In this document: positions 24,901 to 33,954 of the stretch, one piece after another | Layout of the letters: every line of letters begins with the position of its first letter | How positions within the stretch are numbered: the first letter of the stretch is position 1 | DNA from: Acinetobacter geminorum | Lineage (GTDB): Bacteria > Pseudomonadota > Gammaproteobacteria > Pseudomonadales > Moraxellaceae | DNA: 45,027 nucleotides | Direction of reading: 5' to 3' | NCBI RefSeq assembly: GCF_013009345.1 | Contig: NZ_JABELE010000022.1 | Coordinates: 1 to 45,027 of the forward strand | Made by a program: the position numbers and the translations under genes | The notes under the pieces: model-generated | The model's input: only the letters and a program-made list of their open reading frames with translations | Database searches by the model: none | Told to the model about the DNA's origin: nothing

Positions 24901-25806
24901 TTAAGCTGTTTTAGTACGATTAGAAATCAGCGTTCCAACACCGTGATCAGTGAAGATTTCAAGCAATGTGGCATGTGGCACGCGACCATCAACAATATGC
25001 GCACTCACAACGCCGCCTTTAACAGCATCAAGTGCACAGCCTACCTTAGGAATCATGCCGCCATAGATCACACCTGTTTCAATGAGGCGATCAACTTCTT
25101 GTGTCGTAAGGCCAGTTAACAGATTTTTATTTTCATCAAGCACACCGCTAATATTGGTGAGCAAAATTAATTTCTCAGCACCTAATGCTTCTGCAACCTT
25201 ACCTGCAACTAAGTCAGCATTAATATTATAAGTATTGCCTTCTTCATCTACACCTAGCGGTGCAATAACTGGAATAAAGTCACTTTGGGTGAACATTTCC
25301 AATACATCTGTTTTAACGCCAGTCACTTCACCAACCATACCCAAGTCGATATGTTTGATAGAACCATCTTCTTCTTGCTTTTCCATGAGCAATTTGCGGG
25401 CACGAAGTAAATTACCGTCTTTACCTGTTAAACCAATCGCACGTCCACCGTGTTTATTAATCAGATTAACGATTGATTTATTCACGCTACCGCCCAACAC
25501 CATTTCAACCACTTCCATGGTTGCAGCATCAGTTACACGCATACCGTCAATACGGTCAGATTCACGGCCTAACTGCTTTAAGAATGAGTCCACTTGTGGC
25601 CCACCACCGTGAACAACAATCGGATTTAATCCTACAGTTTTAAGTAAAACGATGTCTCGGGCAAATGAACTTTCAAGCTCCGGATCAGTCATTGCGTTGC
25701 CACCGTATTTCACCACCAGCGTTTTACCAGTAAAGCGTTGAATATACGGCAAAGCTTCAATCAAGATTTTTGCTTTGTCGACACCGATATGCTGATGTTG
25801 TGGCAT
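24901..25806 (-). CDS. argB: Acetylglutamate kinase
   Basis: Phosphorylates N-acetylglutamate in arginine synthesis; 301 aa, cytoplasmic. The amino-acid-kinase lysine is K33 in VVKYGGNAM, followed by IVVHGGGPQVD, and the C-terminal ATP site YNINADLVAGKVAEALGAEKLILLTN. An N-terminal helix (residues 1-27) precedes the kinase core, as in the arginine-sensitive hexameric enzymes. AAGGAGAGG lies upstream of the ATG. It follows algC after 15 bases, in the same order as in Pseudomonas. Confidence 0.97.
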   Translation of the reverse strand: MPQHQHIGVDKAKILIEALPYIQRFTGKTLVVKYGGNAMTDPELESSFARDIVLLKTVGLNPIVVHGGGPQVDSFLKQLGRESDRIDGMRVTDAATMEVVEMVLGGSVNKSIVNLINKHGGRAIGLTGKDGNLLRARKLLMEKQEEDGSIKHIDLGMVGEVTGVKTDVLEMFTQSDFIPVIAPLGVDEEGNTYNINADLVAGKVAEALGAEKLILLTNISGVLDENKNLLTGLTTQEVDRLIETGVIYGGMIPKVGCALDAVKGGVVSAHIVDGRVPHATLLEIFTDHGVGTLISNRTKTA

Positions 25807-25821
25807 TACGCCTCTCCTTAC

Positions 25822-27240
25822 TTAGGCCTCTGAAAGTTCTTGTGCAATTTGCGGATAGTGTTCTTGTAACATATCCACAAATTTTTGCTGGATTTCCTTT
25901 AATCGTAAAGGATTATCTGCATCAAATCGTACTGTAAAGTATTCACCAGTATTTGATGCTCGAATAATGCCAAAACCATCATCAAAATCAAGACGTACGC
26001 CATCAATTTTACTAATACGCGCCCCTAAGCGATGACTTAAAATCTCAATATCTTGTAATACATACTTTGGATCAGACTGATACGTACCAATATAAGTATC
26101 CTCTGTACAACATCTTTCTGGATATGGGGCAAATAACTCAGAAATTGTAGCGGCATTAGATTGGGTAAAATACTCCATTACACGTAATGCAGCATACAAA
26201 CCATCGTCGTAGCCAAAACCACGGCCATCATTAAACACATAATGACCTGCATATTCTCCACCAAAAATGGCACGCCCATTCGACTGAGATAAATAAGCCC
26301 TTAGGAAACTACTTCCCGTGCGGATCATTTTTGCTTTTCCGCCGAGTTTCTCGACGGTCTCTTGCACCATACGCGAACATTTCACATCAAAAACAATTTC
26401 TTGCTCTGGGTGCTGCTCAAGGCACATTTGGGCAAAAAGCGATAATAAGCGGTCTGCGGTCAATATCTGTGCTTTTTCATCAACTAAAACAACACGGTCT
26501 CCATCACCATCCAAAGCAATACCAATATCAGCCTGCTGCTCGACCACGGCTTTTCGCAAGCTAATTAAATGAGCTGCATGTGATGGATCTGGTGCGTGAT
26601 CTGGAAACTCTCCATTTGGATTAGTGCGTAAAGCAATGACTTCACACCCCATTTTTTCTAAGATTAGTTTTGAACAATGCCCAGCTGAACCATGCAAACC
26701 ATCTAAAACAACTTTTAAAGGACGTTTTAACTGAATATCTTTAAAAATGGCTTGTTGGTATTGCTGGCAAAATTCAGCCTTAAATTGCGGTAAGGTTAAC
26801 TCAAGTACAGAAATTGAATGGCTTGGTACATAAGTTTGGGCTTCTTCACCCACCTGTTGAATCATTTCCGGAGACGGCGGTTCGCCTTTTAAAATCCACT
26901 TAATACCATTATCAGATTTTGGGTTATGGCTTGCTGTCACCATAATGCCATTGCCACCAAAATCTCGTGCAATGTAGTACATCATTGGTGATGAACAGCA
27001 ACCAATATTAGTCACTTTTAAACCTTGTTCTATTAAAATTTCTTCAATTAAGTGTGCATAGGCTGGGCTTGTGAGACGGGCATCATAGCCAATCACTAAT
27101 TGAGTTTGCTTTGCTTGTTTGTATTGTTGTGCCAATCCGTAGGCAATTGAACGGACAACGTCCGTGGTTAAGTAAGAAAGTTTGCCTCTAATATCGTAAG
27201 CACGAAAAATACTTTTTGGAAATGAGTGTCTTACATTCAT
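25822..27240 (-). CDS. algC: Phosphomannomutase/phosphoglucomutase (AlgC-type)
   Basis: Alpha-D-phosphohexomutase of 472 aa that interconverts hexose 6- and 1-phosphates for surface polysaccharide and lipooligosaccharide precursors. The phosphoserine is S104 in TASHNPKSDNG, the metal loop is DGDGDR (244-249), the sugar-specificity loop is GGEYAGHYVFND, and the C-terminal phosphate-binding loop is IIRASNTGEYFTVRF. RAYDIRG near the start is typical for the PMM/PGM branch. The gene order dut - algC - argB is conserved with Pseudomonas. A -35/-10-like pair TTGAAT-17-TAGATC lies upstream on the minus strand. Confidence 0.94.
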   Translation of the reverse strand: MNVRHSFPKSIFRAYDIRGKLSYLTTDVVRSIAYGLAQQYKQAKQTQLVIGYDARLTSPAYAHLIEEILIEQGLKVTNIGCCSSPMMYYIARDFGGNGIMVTASHNPKSDNGIKWILKGEPPSPEMIQQVGEEAQTYVPSHSISVLELTLPQFKAEFCQQYQQAIFKDIQLKRPLKVVLDGLHGSAGHCSKLILEKMGCEVIALRTNPNGEFPDHAPDPSHAAHLISLRKAVVEQQADIGIALDGDGDRVVLVDEKAQILTADRLLSLFAQMCLEQHPEQEIVFDVKCSRMVQETVEKLGGKAKMIRTGSSFLRAYLSQSNGRAIFGGEYAGHYVFNDGRGFGYDDGLYAALRVMEYFTQSNAATISELFAPYPERCCTEDTYIGTYQSDPKYVLQDIEILSHRLGARISKIDGVRLDFDDGFGIIRASNTGEYFTVRFDADNPLRLKEIQQKFVDMLQEHYPQIAQELSEA

Positions 27241-27384
27241 AGCGTATCTTCTATTTAAAGATCAATTCGATCTATCGCAAAAACATAGATTATTCAAAAT
27301 TTTTGAAAGGTTTGTTTGCTAAAAAAGTTAAAAGAATATGAGTAAAGCGTGTTGTAATATAATCCATTGTAACATTCAAGATAT

Positions 27385-27413
27385 AAAAAGAAACGCCTGT
27401 TCAACAGGCGTTT
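27385..27413 (-). terminator. Terminator of rep-dut
   Basis: On the minus strand AAACGCCTGT pairs with ACAGGCGTTT around TTGA/GA and is followed by CTTTTT. It separates rep-dut from algC-argB. Confidence 0.85.
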
Positions 27414-27439
27414 GATTTTCGTTAATATTTTAGAAAAAC

Positions 27440-27892
27440 TTACTGTTTACCTGTATGACCAAAGCCACCAGCACCACGTAAAGTTTCTTCAAATTCTTCT
27501 ACTTGCTCAAATTCAGCTTGTACGACTGGCACTAAAACGTACTGTGCCAAGCGCTCACCTGGTTCTAAACGGAATGTAGTTTGACCACGATTCCAAACGG
27601 AAACCATCAATTCACCTTGGTAATCCGAATCAATCAAACCAACTAAGTTGCCAAGCACGATCCCGTGTTTATGACCTAAACCTGAACGCGGTAAAATTAA
27701 ACCAGCAAAATTTACATCATGAATATAAATTGCCATACCTGTTTTAACTAAAACAGTTTGTCCTGGTTCAATATCAATTGCTTCATCTAAACAGGCACGT
27801 AAATCTAAACCCGCTGAACCTGCTGTTGCATATGAAGGTAAAGGCCATTCTTTACCTAAACGCGGATCGAGCAATTTCACTTGAACTTTCAT
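27440..27892 (-). CDS. dut: dUTPase (deoxyuridine 5'-triphosphate nucleotidohydrolase)
   Basis: Trimeric dUTPase of 150 aa that converts dUTP to dUMP, keeping uracil out of DNA and feeding dTMP synthesis. The five family motifs appear in order: AGLDLRA, PRSGLGHKHGI, GLIDSDYQGEL, RLAQYVLVP and the C-terminal RGAGGFGHTG that closes over the active site. Length is normal. It lies 24 bases after rep and probably shares its transcript. Confidence 0.96.
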   Translation of the reverse strand: MKVQVKLLDPRLGKEWPLPSYATAGSAGLDLRACLDEAIDIEPGQTVLVKTGMAIYIHDVNFAGLILPRSGLGHKHGIVLGNLVGLIDSDYQGELMVSVWNRGQTTFRLEPGERLAQYVLVPVVQAEFEQVEEFEETLRGAGGFGHTGKQ

Positions 27893-27916
27893 GGGATTTC
27901 CTAAAAATTAAAAAAA

Positions 27917-29956
27917 TTAACGCTTTAATAAAGCTTTTAAATTTGCCAGATATTGTTGAGCCTGTTCTTTAGGGTCAACATTAGCCGCAATTTTCTTTTT
28001 ACGCCCTAACCACTCGAGCTCATCTTGTGGAAGCTCATCAAGGAAACGGCTAGGCGTCATTTGTTTCATCTGTCCGCCATTTTTGCGCTGTTCCGCTAAA
28101 GTTAACGTTAAACCTTGGCGTGCACGTGTAATTCCCACATACATGAGACGGCGCTCTTCCTCAATGGTTTCTGCTGCAATCGAGTTCTTGTGAGGCAATA
28201 GTTCTTCTTCAAGTCCCATAATGTACACATATGGGAATTCCAGACCTTTTGCTGCATGCAAAGTAAGAAGGTTAACTTTGTCTGTATCTTCTTCTTCCTG
28301 CTGCTGTTCTAACAGATCGAGCAAAACTAGTTTTCGGATAACACTTTCAATATTCTTTTCATCAACATCTTCAGCACGATTAATCAGATTTTGAATACTG
28401 GTAAATAAGTTCTCGATGTTATCGAGCTTACTTTTCTCTTGTGCAGGTGTTGCTGACTGTTCTCGAACATAATCCATATAACCTGCTTCATTCATCATTT
28501 GACGGACTTTAGGCACAGGCTCATCATCTTCCAACAATTCACGAGTAAATGTCGCGATAAAATCGGCAAATTCATGAAGCTGTGTTTCCGCCTTTTTAGG
28601 CAGCACCATACTTAAACGCTGGTCAGCAGAAGCACCGAGTAAAGACAAATTATTCTCTTGTGAAAATAAACCTAATTTTTCTAGAGTAACTGGGCCAATC
28701 GCACGTTTAGGTGTATTAATAATACGTAAGAAAGCACTGTCATCTTCTGGATTAATAATAAGACGCAAATAACTCATTACATCTTTAATTTCTGCACGCG
28801 CGAAGAACGATGTACCGCCAGAGAGTTTATACGGAATTTGCATTTGGCGAAGTTGGGTTTCTAATACACGTGCCTGAAAGTTTCCGCGATACAAAACGGC
28901 ATAATCTTTCCAGTTCTTACCGTTCATTAGCTTATGAGTCAGTAAGTCTTTTACCACGCGTTCTGCTTCATCATCATCATTACGACATGTGATGATTCGG
29001 ATGACTTCCCCATGCCCTTTATCACTCCACAATTTCTTGTCAAAAATATGTGGATTATTTTGAATCACACAGTTCGCAGCTTTTAAAATACGGCTGGTCG
29101 AACGGTAATTTTGTTCAAGCTTAATAATATGTAGATTTGGGAAGTCTTGTTTAAGCAATGCCATGTTTTCAGGCTTAGCACCACGCCATGCGTAAATCGA
29201 CTGGTCATCATCACCTACCGCGGTGAACTGCCCCATTACACCAACTAATAGTTTGACCAAAATATATTGGGCCGTATTGGTATCTTGATATTCATCAACC
29301 AATAAATAGCGAACGCGGTTTTGCCACTTGTCACGTACTTCTGCATTTTCTTGCAATAAACGTGTTGGCATAACAATCAAGTCATCAAAATCGACAGCAT
29401 TGTAGGCACGTAAATTACGTTCATAAAGTTGATAAAGATGAGCAAACTGGACATCTTCCGGTGTTTCACAAGTCGAATGTGCTTGTTCCGGCAAAATCAG
29501 ATCGTTTTTCCAATCTGAAATTTTCTTCATTGCTTTAGCAATTAATTCTTTACTCTCTGCACCCGATAAATTGTCACGATGCATGAGATCCATCAAAATA
29601 CGTTTACAGTCATCTGCATCTAAAATCGAAAAATTAGCTTTTAAAGGTAAATTTTTAAGTTCTAAACGTAAAAGGTTTAAACCAAAAGTATGGAAGGTCG
29701 AGACGGATAGACCTTTTGCTTCTTCACGTGACAGAAGCTTGGTCACACGTTCTTTCATTTCACGTGCAGCTTTGTTTGTGAAGGTCATCGCGGTTATACG
29801 ATGCGCTGGAATACGGCAATGCTGCACCAAATAAGCAATTTTACGCGTAATTACCGATGTTTTACCTGAACCAGCGCCAGCAAGCACCAATAAAGGGCCC
29901 TGAGTATATTTCATGGCTTCTTCTTGCTTGTTGTTCAATTGACTGGCAGATGACAT
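27917..29956 (-). CDS. rep: ATP-dependent DNA helicase Rep (SF1A)
   Basis: 3'-5' helicase of 679 aa that clears proteins from DNA ahead of the replication fork. Walker A is AGAGSGKT (26-33); other SF1 motifs are TFTNKAAREMKERV, the Walker B LLVDEYQDTN, VGDDDQSIYAWRGA, KLEQNYRS, LTLHAAKGLEFPYVYIMG and EERRLMYVGITRA. The length and the GDDDQSIYAWRGAKPEN stretch fit Rep better than UvrD (about 720 aa). First gene of a rep-dut unit. Confidence 0.94.
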   Translation of the reverse strand: MSSASQLNNKQEEAMKYTQGPLLVLAGAGSGKTSVITRKIAYLVQHCRIPAHRITAMTFTNKAAREMKERVTKLLSREEAKGLSVSTFHTFGLNLLRLELKNLPLKANFSILDADDCKRILMDLMHRDNLSGAESKELIAKAMKKISDWKNDLILPEQAHSTCETPEDVQFAHLYQLYERNLRAYNAVDFDDLIVMPTRLLQENAEVRDKWQNRVRYLLVDEYQDTNTAQYILVKLLVGVMGQFTAVGDDDQSIYAWRGAKPENMALLKQDFPNLHIIKLEQNYRSTSRILKAANCVIQNNPHIFDKKLWSDKGHGEVIRIITCRNDDDEAERVVKDLLTHKLMNGKNWKDYAVLYRGNFQARVLETQLRQMQIPYKLSGGTSFFARAEIKDVMSYLRLIINPEDDSAFLRIINTPKRAIGPVTLEKLGLFSQENNLSLLGASADQRLSMVLPKKAETQLHEFADFIATFTRELLEDDEPVPKVRQMMNEAGYMDYVREQSATPAQEKSKLDNIENLFTSIQNLINRAEDVDEKNIESVIRKLVLLDLLEQQQEEEDTDKVNLLTLHAAKGLEFPYVYIMGLEEELLPHKNSIAAETIEEERRLMYVGITRARQGLTLTLAEQRKNGGQMKQMTPSRFLDELPQDELEWLGRKKKIAANVDPKEQAQQYLANLKALLKR

Positions 29957-29986
29957 CGTGTATTACCTCTTAATTTTTCGAGCATG

Positions 29987-30016
29987 ATTATAGTCATCTC
30001 TTTTTTAGAATCCCAA
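29987..30016 (-). promoter_or_regulatory. Candidate rep-dut promoter
   Basis: On the minus strand TTGGGA (30016-30011), an 18-base spacer and a perfect TATAAT (29992-29987), about 30 bases before the rep start codon. Confidence 0.6.
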
Positions 30017-30104
30017 TAGTAAATCTACGGATATGTATAAATGATGTCTAATAATGCAATTTATGCGCCGCAGAATGTCGTGATTATTTCTTGTACTGCA
30101 TCCA

Positions 30105-30131
30105 TAAAAAAACCACCCGAAGGTGGTTTTT
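30105..30131 (-). terminator. Terminator of the OmpA-like lipoprotein gene
   Basis: AAAAACCACC-CGAA-GGTGGTTTTT, a perfect stem with a stable tetraloop and a T-run on the minus strand. Confidence 0.88.
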
Positions 30132-30149
30132 GAAACAATCAACTAGATC

Positions 30150-30803
30150 TTATTGTTTTGCATAAATGCTGATTTCTACACGACGGTTTTGTTCACGGCC
30201 AGATGCAGTTGAGTTATCTGCGATCGGGTTAGATGAACCATAACCTTGCGCGTCGATACGGCTAGCAGATACGCCTTGGCTCGCTAAATAACTACGTACT
30301 GATTGAGCGCGTGCTTGTGATAATGGAATGTTAATTGAATCATTACCAGTGTTATCAGTATAACCAGTTACAAGAATTGCACTCTTGTTATCTTCAGCCA
30401 AAGTTTGAGCCACTTTGTTTAAAGTTGCGTAGAAGTTTGGCTTGATATTTGATTTGTTTGTATCGAAAGTAATGCTACCAGGCATGATCAATTGAACAGA
30501 ACCATCTGGGTTACGGCCAACGTCTACACCAGTACCCGCCATTTGTTGACGTAATTTTTTCTCTTTCTGGTCAAGATATACACCACCAGCAGCACCAAGA
30601 ACTGCACCAATTGCCGCAGCACGGTTGTTTTGACGGCTAGAGTTTGCATTTGATTTAGAAATACCATAACCAGCTGCTGCACCAATTAAAGTACCTAATG
30701 CGGCTTTATCGTATTCAACGCCACCAAGATTATTACCAGTTGTTTGACAACCAGAAAGTACTACTGCTGCCCCTACCACTGTTGAAATAACTAATGCACG
30801 CAT
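30150..30803 (-). CDS. OmpA-family lipoprotein, YiaD-like
   Basis: Lipoprotein of 217 aa. The signal peptide ends LSGC (Cys19). A glycine-zipper domain follows (GTLIGAAAGYGISKS and AAIGAVLGAAGGVYLDQ, about residues 42-80), then a C-terminal OmpA peptidoglycan-binding domain (ITFDTNKSNIKPNF, TGYTDNTGNDSINIPLSQARAQSVRSYL, NRRVEISI). It should tie the outer membrane to peptidoglycan. E. coli YiaD has the same architecture. The start at 30803 has AGGAGG 6 bases upstream. Transcribed alone from a candidate promoter at 30862-30890. Confidence 0.9.
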   Translation of the reverse strand: MRALVISTVVGAAVVLSGCQTTGNNLGGVEYDKAALGTLIGAAAGYGISKSNANSSRQNNRAAAIGAVLGAAGGVYLDQKEKKLRQQMAGTGVDVGRNPDGSVQLIMPGSITFDTNKSNIKPNFYATLNKVAQTLAEDNKSAILVTGYTDNTGNDSINIPLSQARAQSVRSYLASQGVSASRIDAQGYGSSNPIADNSTASGREQNRRVEISIYAKQ

Positions 30804-30861
30804 TGCATGCCTCCTCACTTTGTGTGTTTTGTTGTCTGAATGAATAATGAAACAAAAAGGA

Positions 30862-30890
30862 AGTATAAAACATTGATATTTTGTTAATAA
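30862..30890 (-). promoter_or_regulatory. Candidate promoter of the OmpA-like lipoprotein gene
   Basis: On the minus strand TTATTA (30890-30885), 17 bases, TATACT (30867-30862). The leader would be about 55 bases. Confidence 0.5.
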
Positions 30891-31049
30891 TAAACAGTTT
30901 AGTTACTTTTTTGTAATATTTTGATGCACTTTAAGATGCAACCTCATCACAATTTCTTCATTGTTGTCTAAGATATCGTTGTATTTCATATTATGACAGT
31001 TATAGTTGAACAACTTTTCTATGGATTTGAGACATTCGGGGTCATTTAT

Positions 31050-31976
31050 ATGCCAACTGCACCCAATAAACAATCTGCGCTAAAAAAAATTACACGTGGA
31101 CTCACTGTAGGTACAGTCATTACAGGAAGTACTTTTTTTCATGGTCCCCCTGTTCTTGCATTAGGTCTGACCAAGCTTTTAAAGAAATCATCAAAAATAG
31201 ATGAAACTAATATTCAAATTACAAATAGCTGGTTAGGGGTAAATAATTGGCTAATTGACCATGTTCTTCCTAATCTAAAATGGGACATTACCATTGATGA
31301 AGGACTTGATCTGAATATGCAAGGTCGTTATCTAATGACTTGTAATCACCAAAGTTGGGTAGACACGACTGTAAATCAATATTTTGGTTTAACACGTATG
31401 CCACTCACCCGTTTCTTTACTAAATGGGAACTCATCTTTATTCCTTTTGTTGGTCAAGCATTTAAGATTTTAGGCTTCCCAATGATGAAACGTCACACCA
31501 AAGAACAGATCGCGAAGAATCCTGAACTTAAAGACCGTGACATGATGGAAGCGCGTAAAGCCTGTGAGCAGCTTTTAAGTCAGCCCTTCACATTATTAAA
31601 TTATCTGGAAGGGACTCGTTTTACTCAAGAAAAACATGATCAGCAAAAATCACCTTATAAGCATTTGCTAAAACCCAAAGCAGGTGGCTTAGCACTTGCA
31701 TTAAATATCTTGGGTGACAAAATCGATGCCCTAGTTGATATGACTATCGTCTATCCTGATGGTGTACCGGGATATAGTGATTTCTGGCTCGGAGATGTTT
31801 CAAAAATTGCGGTTAACTTACGTAAAATTGAAATTCCAGAGTGGGTGCTTGGCGGCAATTATGAAGATGATGCGGCTTATCGTGAACGTTTTCAGCAATG
31901 GGTTCATGACATTTGGACCGAAAAAGATCAACTTATTGAGCAAATGAAATCTCAATATACCACTGCAAATATTTAA
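31050..31976 (+). CDS. PlsC-type membrane acyltransferase, YihG-like
   Basis: Glycerolipid acyltransferase-fold protein of 308 aa. The catalytic HX4D motif is H100-D105 in CNHQSWVD. The second and third blocks are RFFTKWELIFIPFVGQAF and YLEGTRFT. A hydrophobic N-terminal helix (about residues 16-40) anchors it. Length and layout resemble E. coli YihG, a lysophospholipid acyltransferase-like protein. The start at 31050 has GGGG 8 bases upstream; the reading extended to 30993 has none. The next gene starts 16 bases later, so the two are probably co-transcribed. Confidence 0.85.
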   Translation: MPTAPNKQSALKKITRGLTVGTVITGSTFFHGPPVLALGLTKLLKKSSKIDETNIQITNSWLGVNNWLIDHVLPNLKWDITIDEGLDLNMQGRYLMTCNHQSWVDTTVNQYFGLTRMPLTRFFTKWELIFIPFVGQAFKILGFPMMKRHTKEQIAKNPELKDRDMMEARKACEQLLSQPFTLLNYLEGTRFTQEKHDQQKSPYKHLLKPKAGGLALALNILGDKIDALVDMTIVYPDGVPGYSDFWLGDVSKIAVNLRKIEIPEWVLGGNYEDDAAYRERFQQWVHDIWTEKDQLIEQMKSQYTTANI

Positions 31977-31992
31977 GAAAGCACCCGTTATT

Positions 31993-33039
31993 ATGCAAAA
32001 CAGTTCTGGGAAAAAAACGAAATACCATCATGTAGACCCAAACAGCCTTTCATTTAAGCTGTTTTTGGTCTACGACATTTTCATGGTGTTTATTATCATT
32101 TTTAACTTGTTCTGTCTTGCGACTAATTTCTTTTTAATGAGCAGTATTGGGGCATGGTTCTTCGAACATATTCACTTGCCCCAAGTACTCAGCTTTTATC
32201 GTACTTCACTACATCCGTGGGTGATTACATCAGAAGCTTGGTTTATTGGTTTTTTAATTATTGAGCTGCTTGTACGCTGGGCTATTGCGATCATCAACAA
32301 ACACCATAAGCGTTGGTTCTTTTTTCCTTTTATTCACTGGTATGAAATTTTAGCTATTATTCCTCAGCTCCGTTTTTTACGTTTATTCCGCGCTGGGATT
32401 ATTGCTTACCGTTTACATGAGTTGGGCTATCCAGTTGTTCCGGGAAGCTGGCGGAAAACTGGGCTATTTTATTATCGTGTCGTAATGGAAGAATTATCTG
32501 ACCGCGTTGTAATTACCGTGATTGATGGTATTAGATATGAACTTGAAACCAGTTCTAGTCATAAACAGATTATTCATGATTTGGTTAATCATCATCGTGA
32601 GCAATTTACTGTCGCTCTAACCGCATTATTACAAGAATCTTTAGCCACCGCTTTAAAAGAACAAAAGCCTGCCATTACAAAAGGTGTGGGCAAAATTGTA
32701 GATCAAGCCATTATTGATACGCCTGAGCTAACTCAATTATTACGCTTAATTCCTTTAGTCGGGGGCCGCATTGAACAGCAAATTCAAAGCATTGGTCAAA
32801 GATTAGGTGAAAATATTAGTGCAGGTTTAATTGAACCTTTAATTGAGGGCTCACCAAATAGTCCGAACCCTACTTATCAATTAATTTCTCAAAGAGTAAG
32901 TGAAATCAATATTAATAATCGTCAGCTTGAGCAATTGGTTGAATCTGTCGTGTTCGAGACACTGGAGTCTGTACGTAAACAAGTCAAGGTCAAACAATGG
33001 CAACAAACCCTTGCGGAGTATGATCGAATCAAAGAATAA
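31993..33039 (+). CDS. Membrane protein with voltage-sensor-like N-terminus, function unknown
   Basis: Protein of 348 aa. Four hydrophobic segments lie in the first 145 residues: about 22-46, 76-101, 108-124 and 125-141. The fourth carries arginines at every third position (R127, R130, R133, then R140: LRFLRLFRAGIIAYRL). The third ends IHWYEILAIIP, close to the S3 of voltage-gated channels such as KvAP, and the second has acidic E91 plus R95. No pore helices or selectivity filter follow; instead about 200 residues of soluble, mostly helical sequence rich in conserved-looking short blocks (LTALLQESLATALKEQKPAITKGVGKIVDQAI). I do not recognise this C-terminal part. It follows the acyltransferase gene by 16 bases. 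Confidence 0.7.
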   Translation: MQNSSGKKTKYHHVDPNSLSFKLFLVYDIFMVFIIIFNLFCLATNFFLMSSIGAWFFEHIHLPQVLSFYRTSLHPWVITSEAWFIGFLIIELLVRWAIAIINKHHKRWFFFPFIHWYEILAIIPQLRFLRLFRAGIIAYRLHELGYPVVPGSWRKTGLFYYRVVMEELSDRVVITVIDGIRYELETSSSHKQIIHDLVNHHREQFTVALTALLQESLATALKEQKPAITKGVGKIVDQAIIDTPELTQLLRLIPLVGGRIEQQIQSIGQRLGENISAGLIEPLIEGSPNSPNPTYQLISQRVSEININNRQLEQLVESVVFETLESVRKQVKVKQWQQTLAEYDRIKE

Positions 33040-33066
33040 GCATTTATTTAATTTTTTATGAATCAC

Positions 33067-33113
33067 GCTAGAGAATTGGCACGAATTGTTCTAGCATTTG
33101 CCCTATTTACAAT
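33067..33113 (+). promoter_or_regulatory. Candidate min operon promoter with an inverted repeat
   Basis: TTGTTC (33086-33091), 16 bases, TACAAT (33108-33113), about 45 bases before minC. An imperfect inverted repeat GCTAGA-AATT / AATT-TCTAGC (33067-33095) covers the -35 box. No T-run follows it, so it is not a terminator of the preceding gene. Confidence 0.5.
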
Positions 33114-33159
33114 AAACTTAACGATATTACAGCTCGTTTAACGCCTTGAAGGAAGACTT

Positions 33160-33888
33160 ATGGCTGATATACGGATTACCGGCAGAATGGTTAACTTTAG
33201 CAGGATAACCTTCGATACCAATGATCATGATGTGATCCGCCAGCAATTATCAAATATTTTAAATGAAGGTTCCTATCAAGGAACTTTAGTGATTATTGAC
33301 AGTACAGTTGAGCAAGAGTTAATTGCATTGATTCAACTTCTGGTGAGCTTAGGTTTACAACCAATGGCGGTAATCGACGGTATTTTAGGAGATGAGGCTC
33401 GCGCTATTCAATTCCCTGTTTTACCCGCAGATCAACCATTACAACGCATTAAAGCGACAGCTGAACAAGTGGCTATTGTGGAAAAACCTGCTACAGCTCC
33501 TGCCTCGTCTTCAGCAGAAACAAAAAAACCACTAAACAAGATAGCGGTCGCTCATATTACCTCTTATCATGATGAAATTTTGCGTACAGGCCAATCCCTT
33601 GTACAAGATAACGGCGATATTATTTTAAAGGCTGGCATGAATAGTGGTTCCGAGGTGATCGCTTCAGGAAATATACATATTTATGGCACAGTTCGTGGTA
33701 GAGTCATTGCTGGTGCGGGCGGGCACGCAGCTGCACGCATTTTTTGCCAATCTTTAGAGGCTGAGCTCGTTTCCATTGCCGGAACGTATTGTGTCGCAGA
33801 TGATATCCCTAAACATGTGGTAAAAAAACCAGTACATATTTATTTAAATGAAAAGCAAGAGCTTGAATTTGAAGCTCTAGAACTTTAA
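33160..33888 (+). CDS. minC: Septum site-determining protein MinC
   Basis: FtsZ polymerisation inhibitor of 242 aa that, with MinD, blocks division near the poles. The N-terminal FtsZ-binding domain spans about residues 1-110. A Ala/Thr/Ser/Lys-rich linker follows, then the C-terminal beta-helix with GDIILKAGMNSGSEVIASGNIHIYGTVRGRVIAGAGG and AARIFCQSLEAELVSIAG, which binds MinD. AAGGAAG lies 4 bases before the ATG. First gene of minCDE. Confidence 0.96.
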   Translation: MADIRITGRMVNFSRITFDTNDHDVIRQQLSNILNEGSYQGTLVIIDSTVEQELIALIQLLVSLGLQPMAVIDGILGDEARAIQFPVLPADQPLQRIKATAEQVAIVEKPATAPASSSAETKKPLNKIAVAHITSYHDEILRTGQSLVQDNGDIILKAGMNSGSEVIASGNIHIYGTVRGRVIAGAGGHAAARIFCQSLEAELVSIAGTYCVADDIPKHVVKKPVHIYLNEKQELEFEALEL

Positions 33889-33954
33889 TTTATTAAGCAA
33901 ATCACCAAAAAACAGCCCTTTTAAGGGTGTATGACCATAATAGGAGTGGATTCG

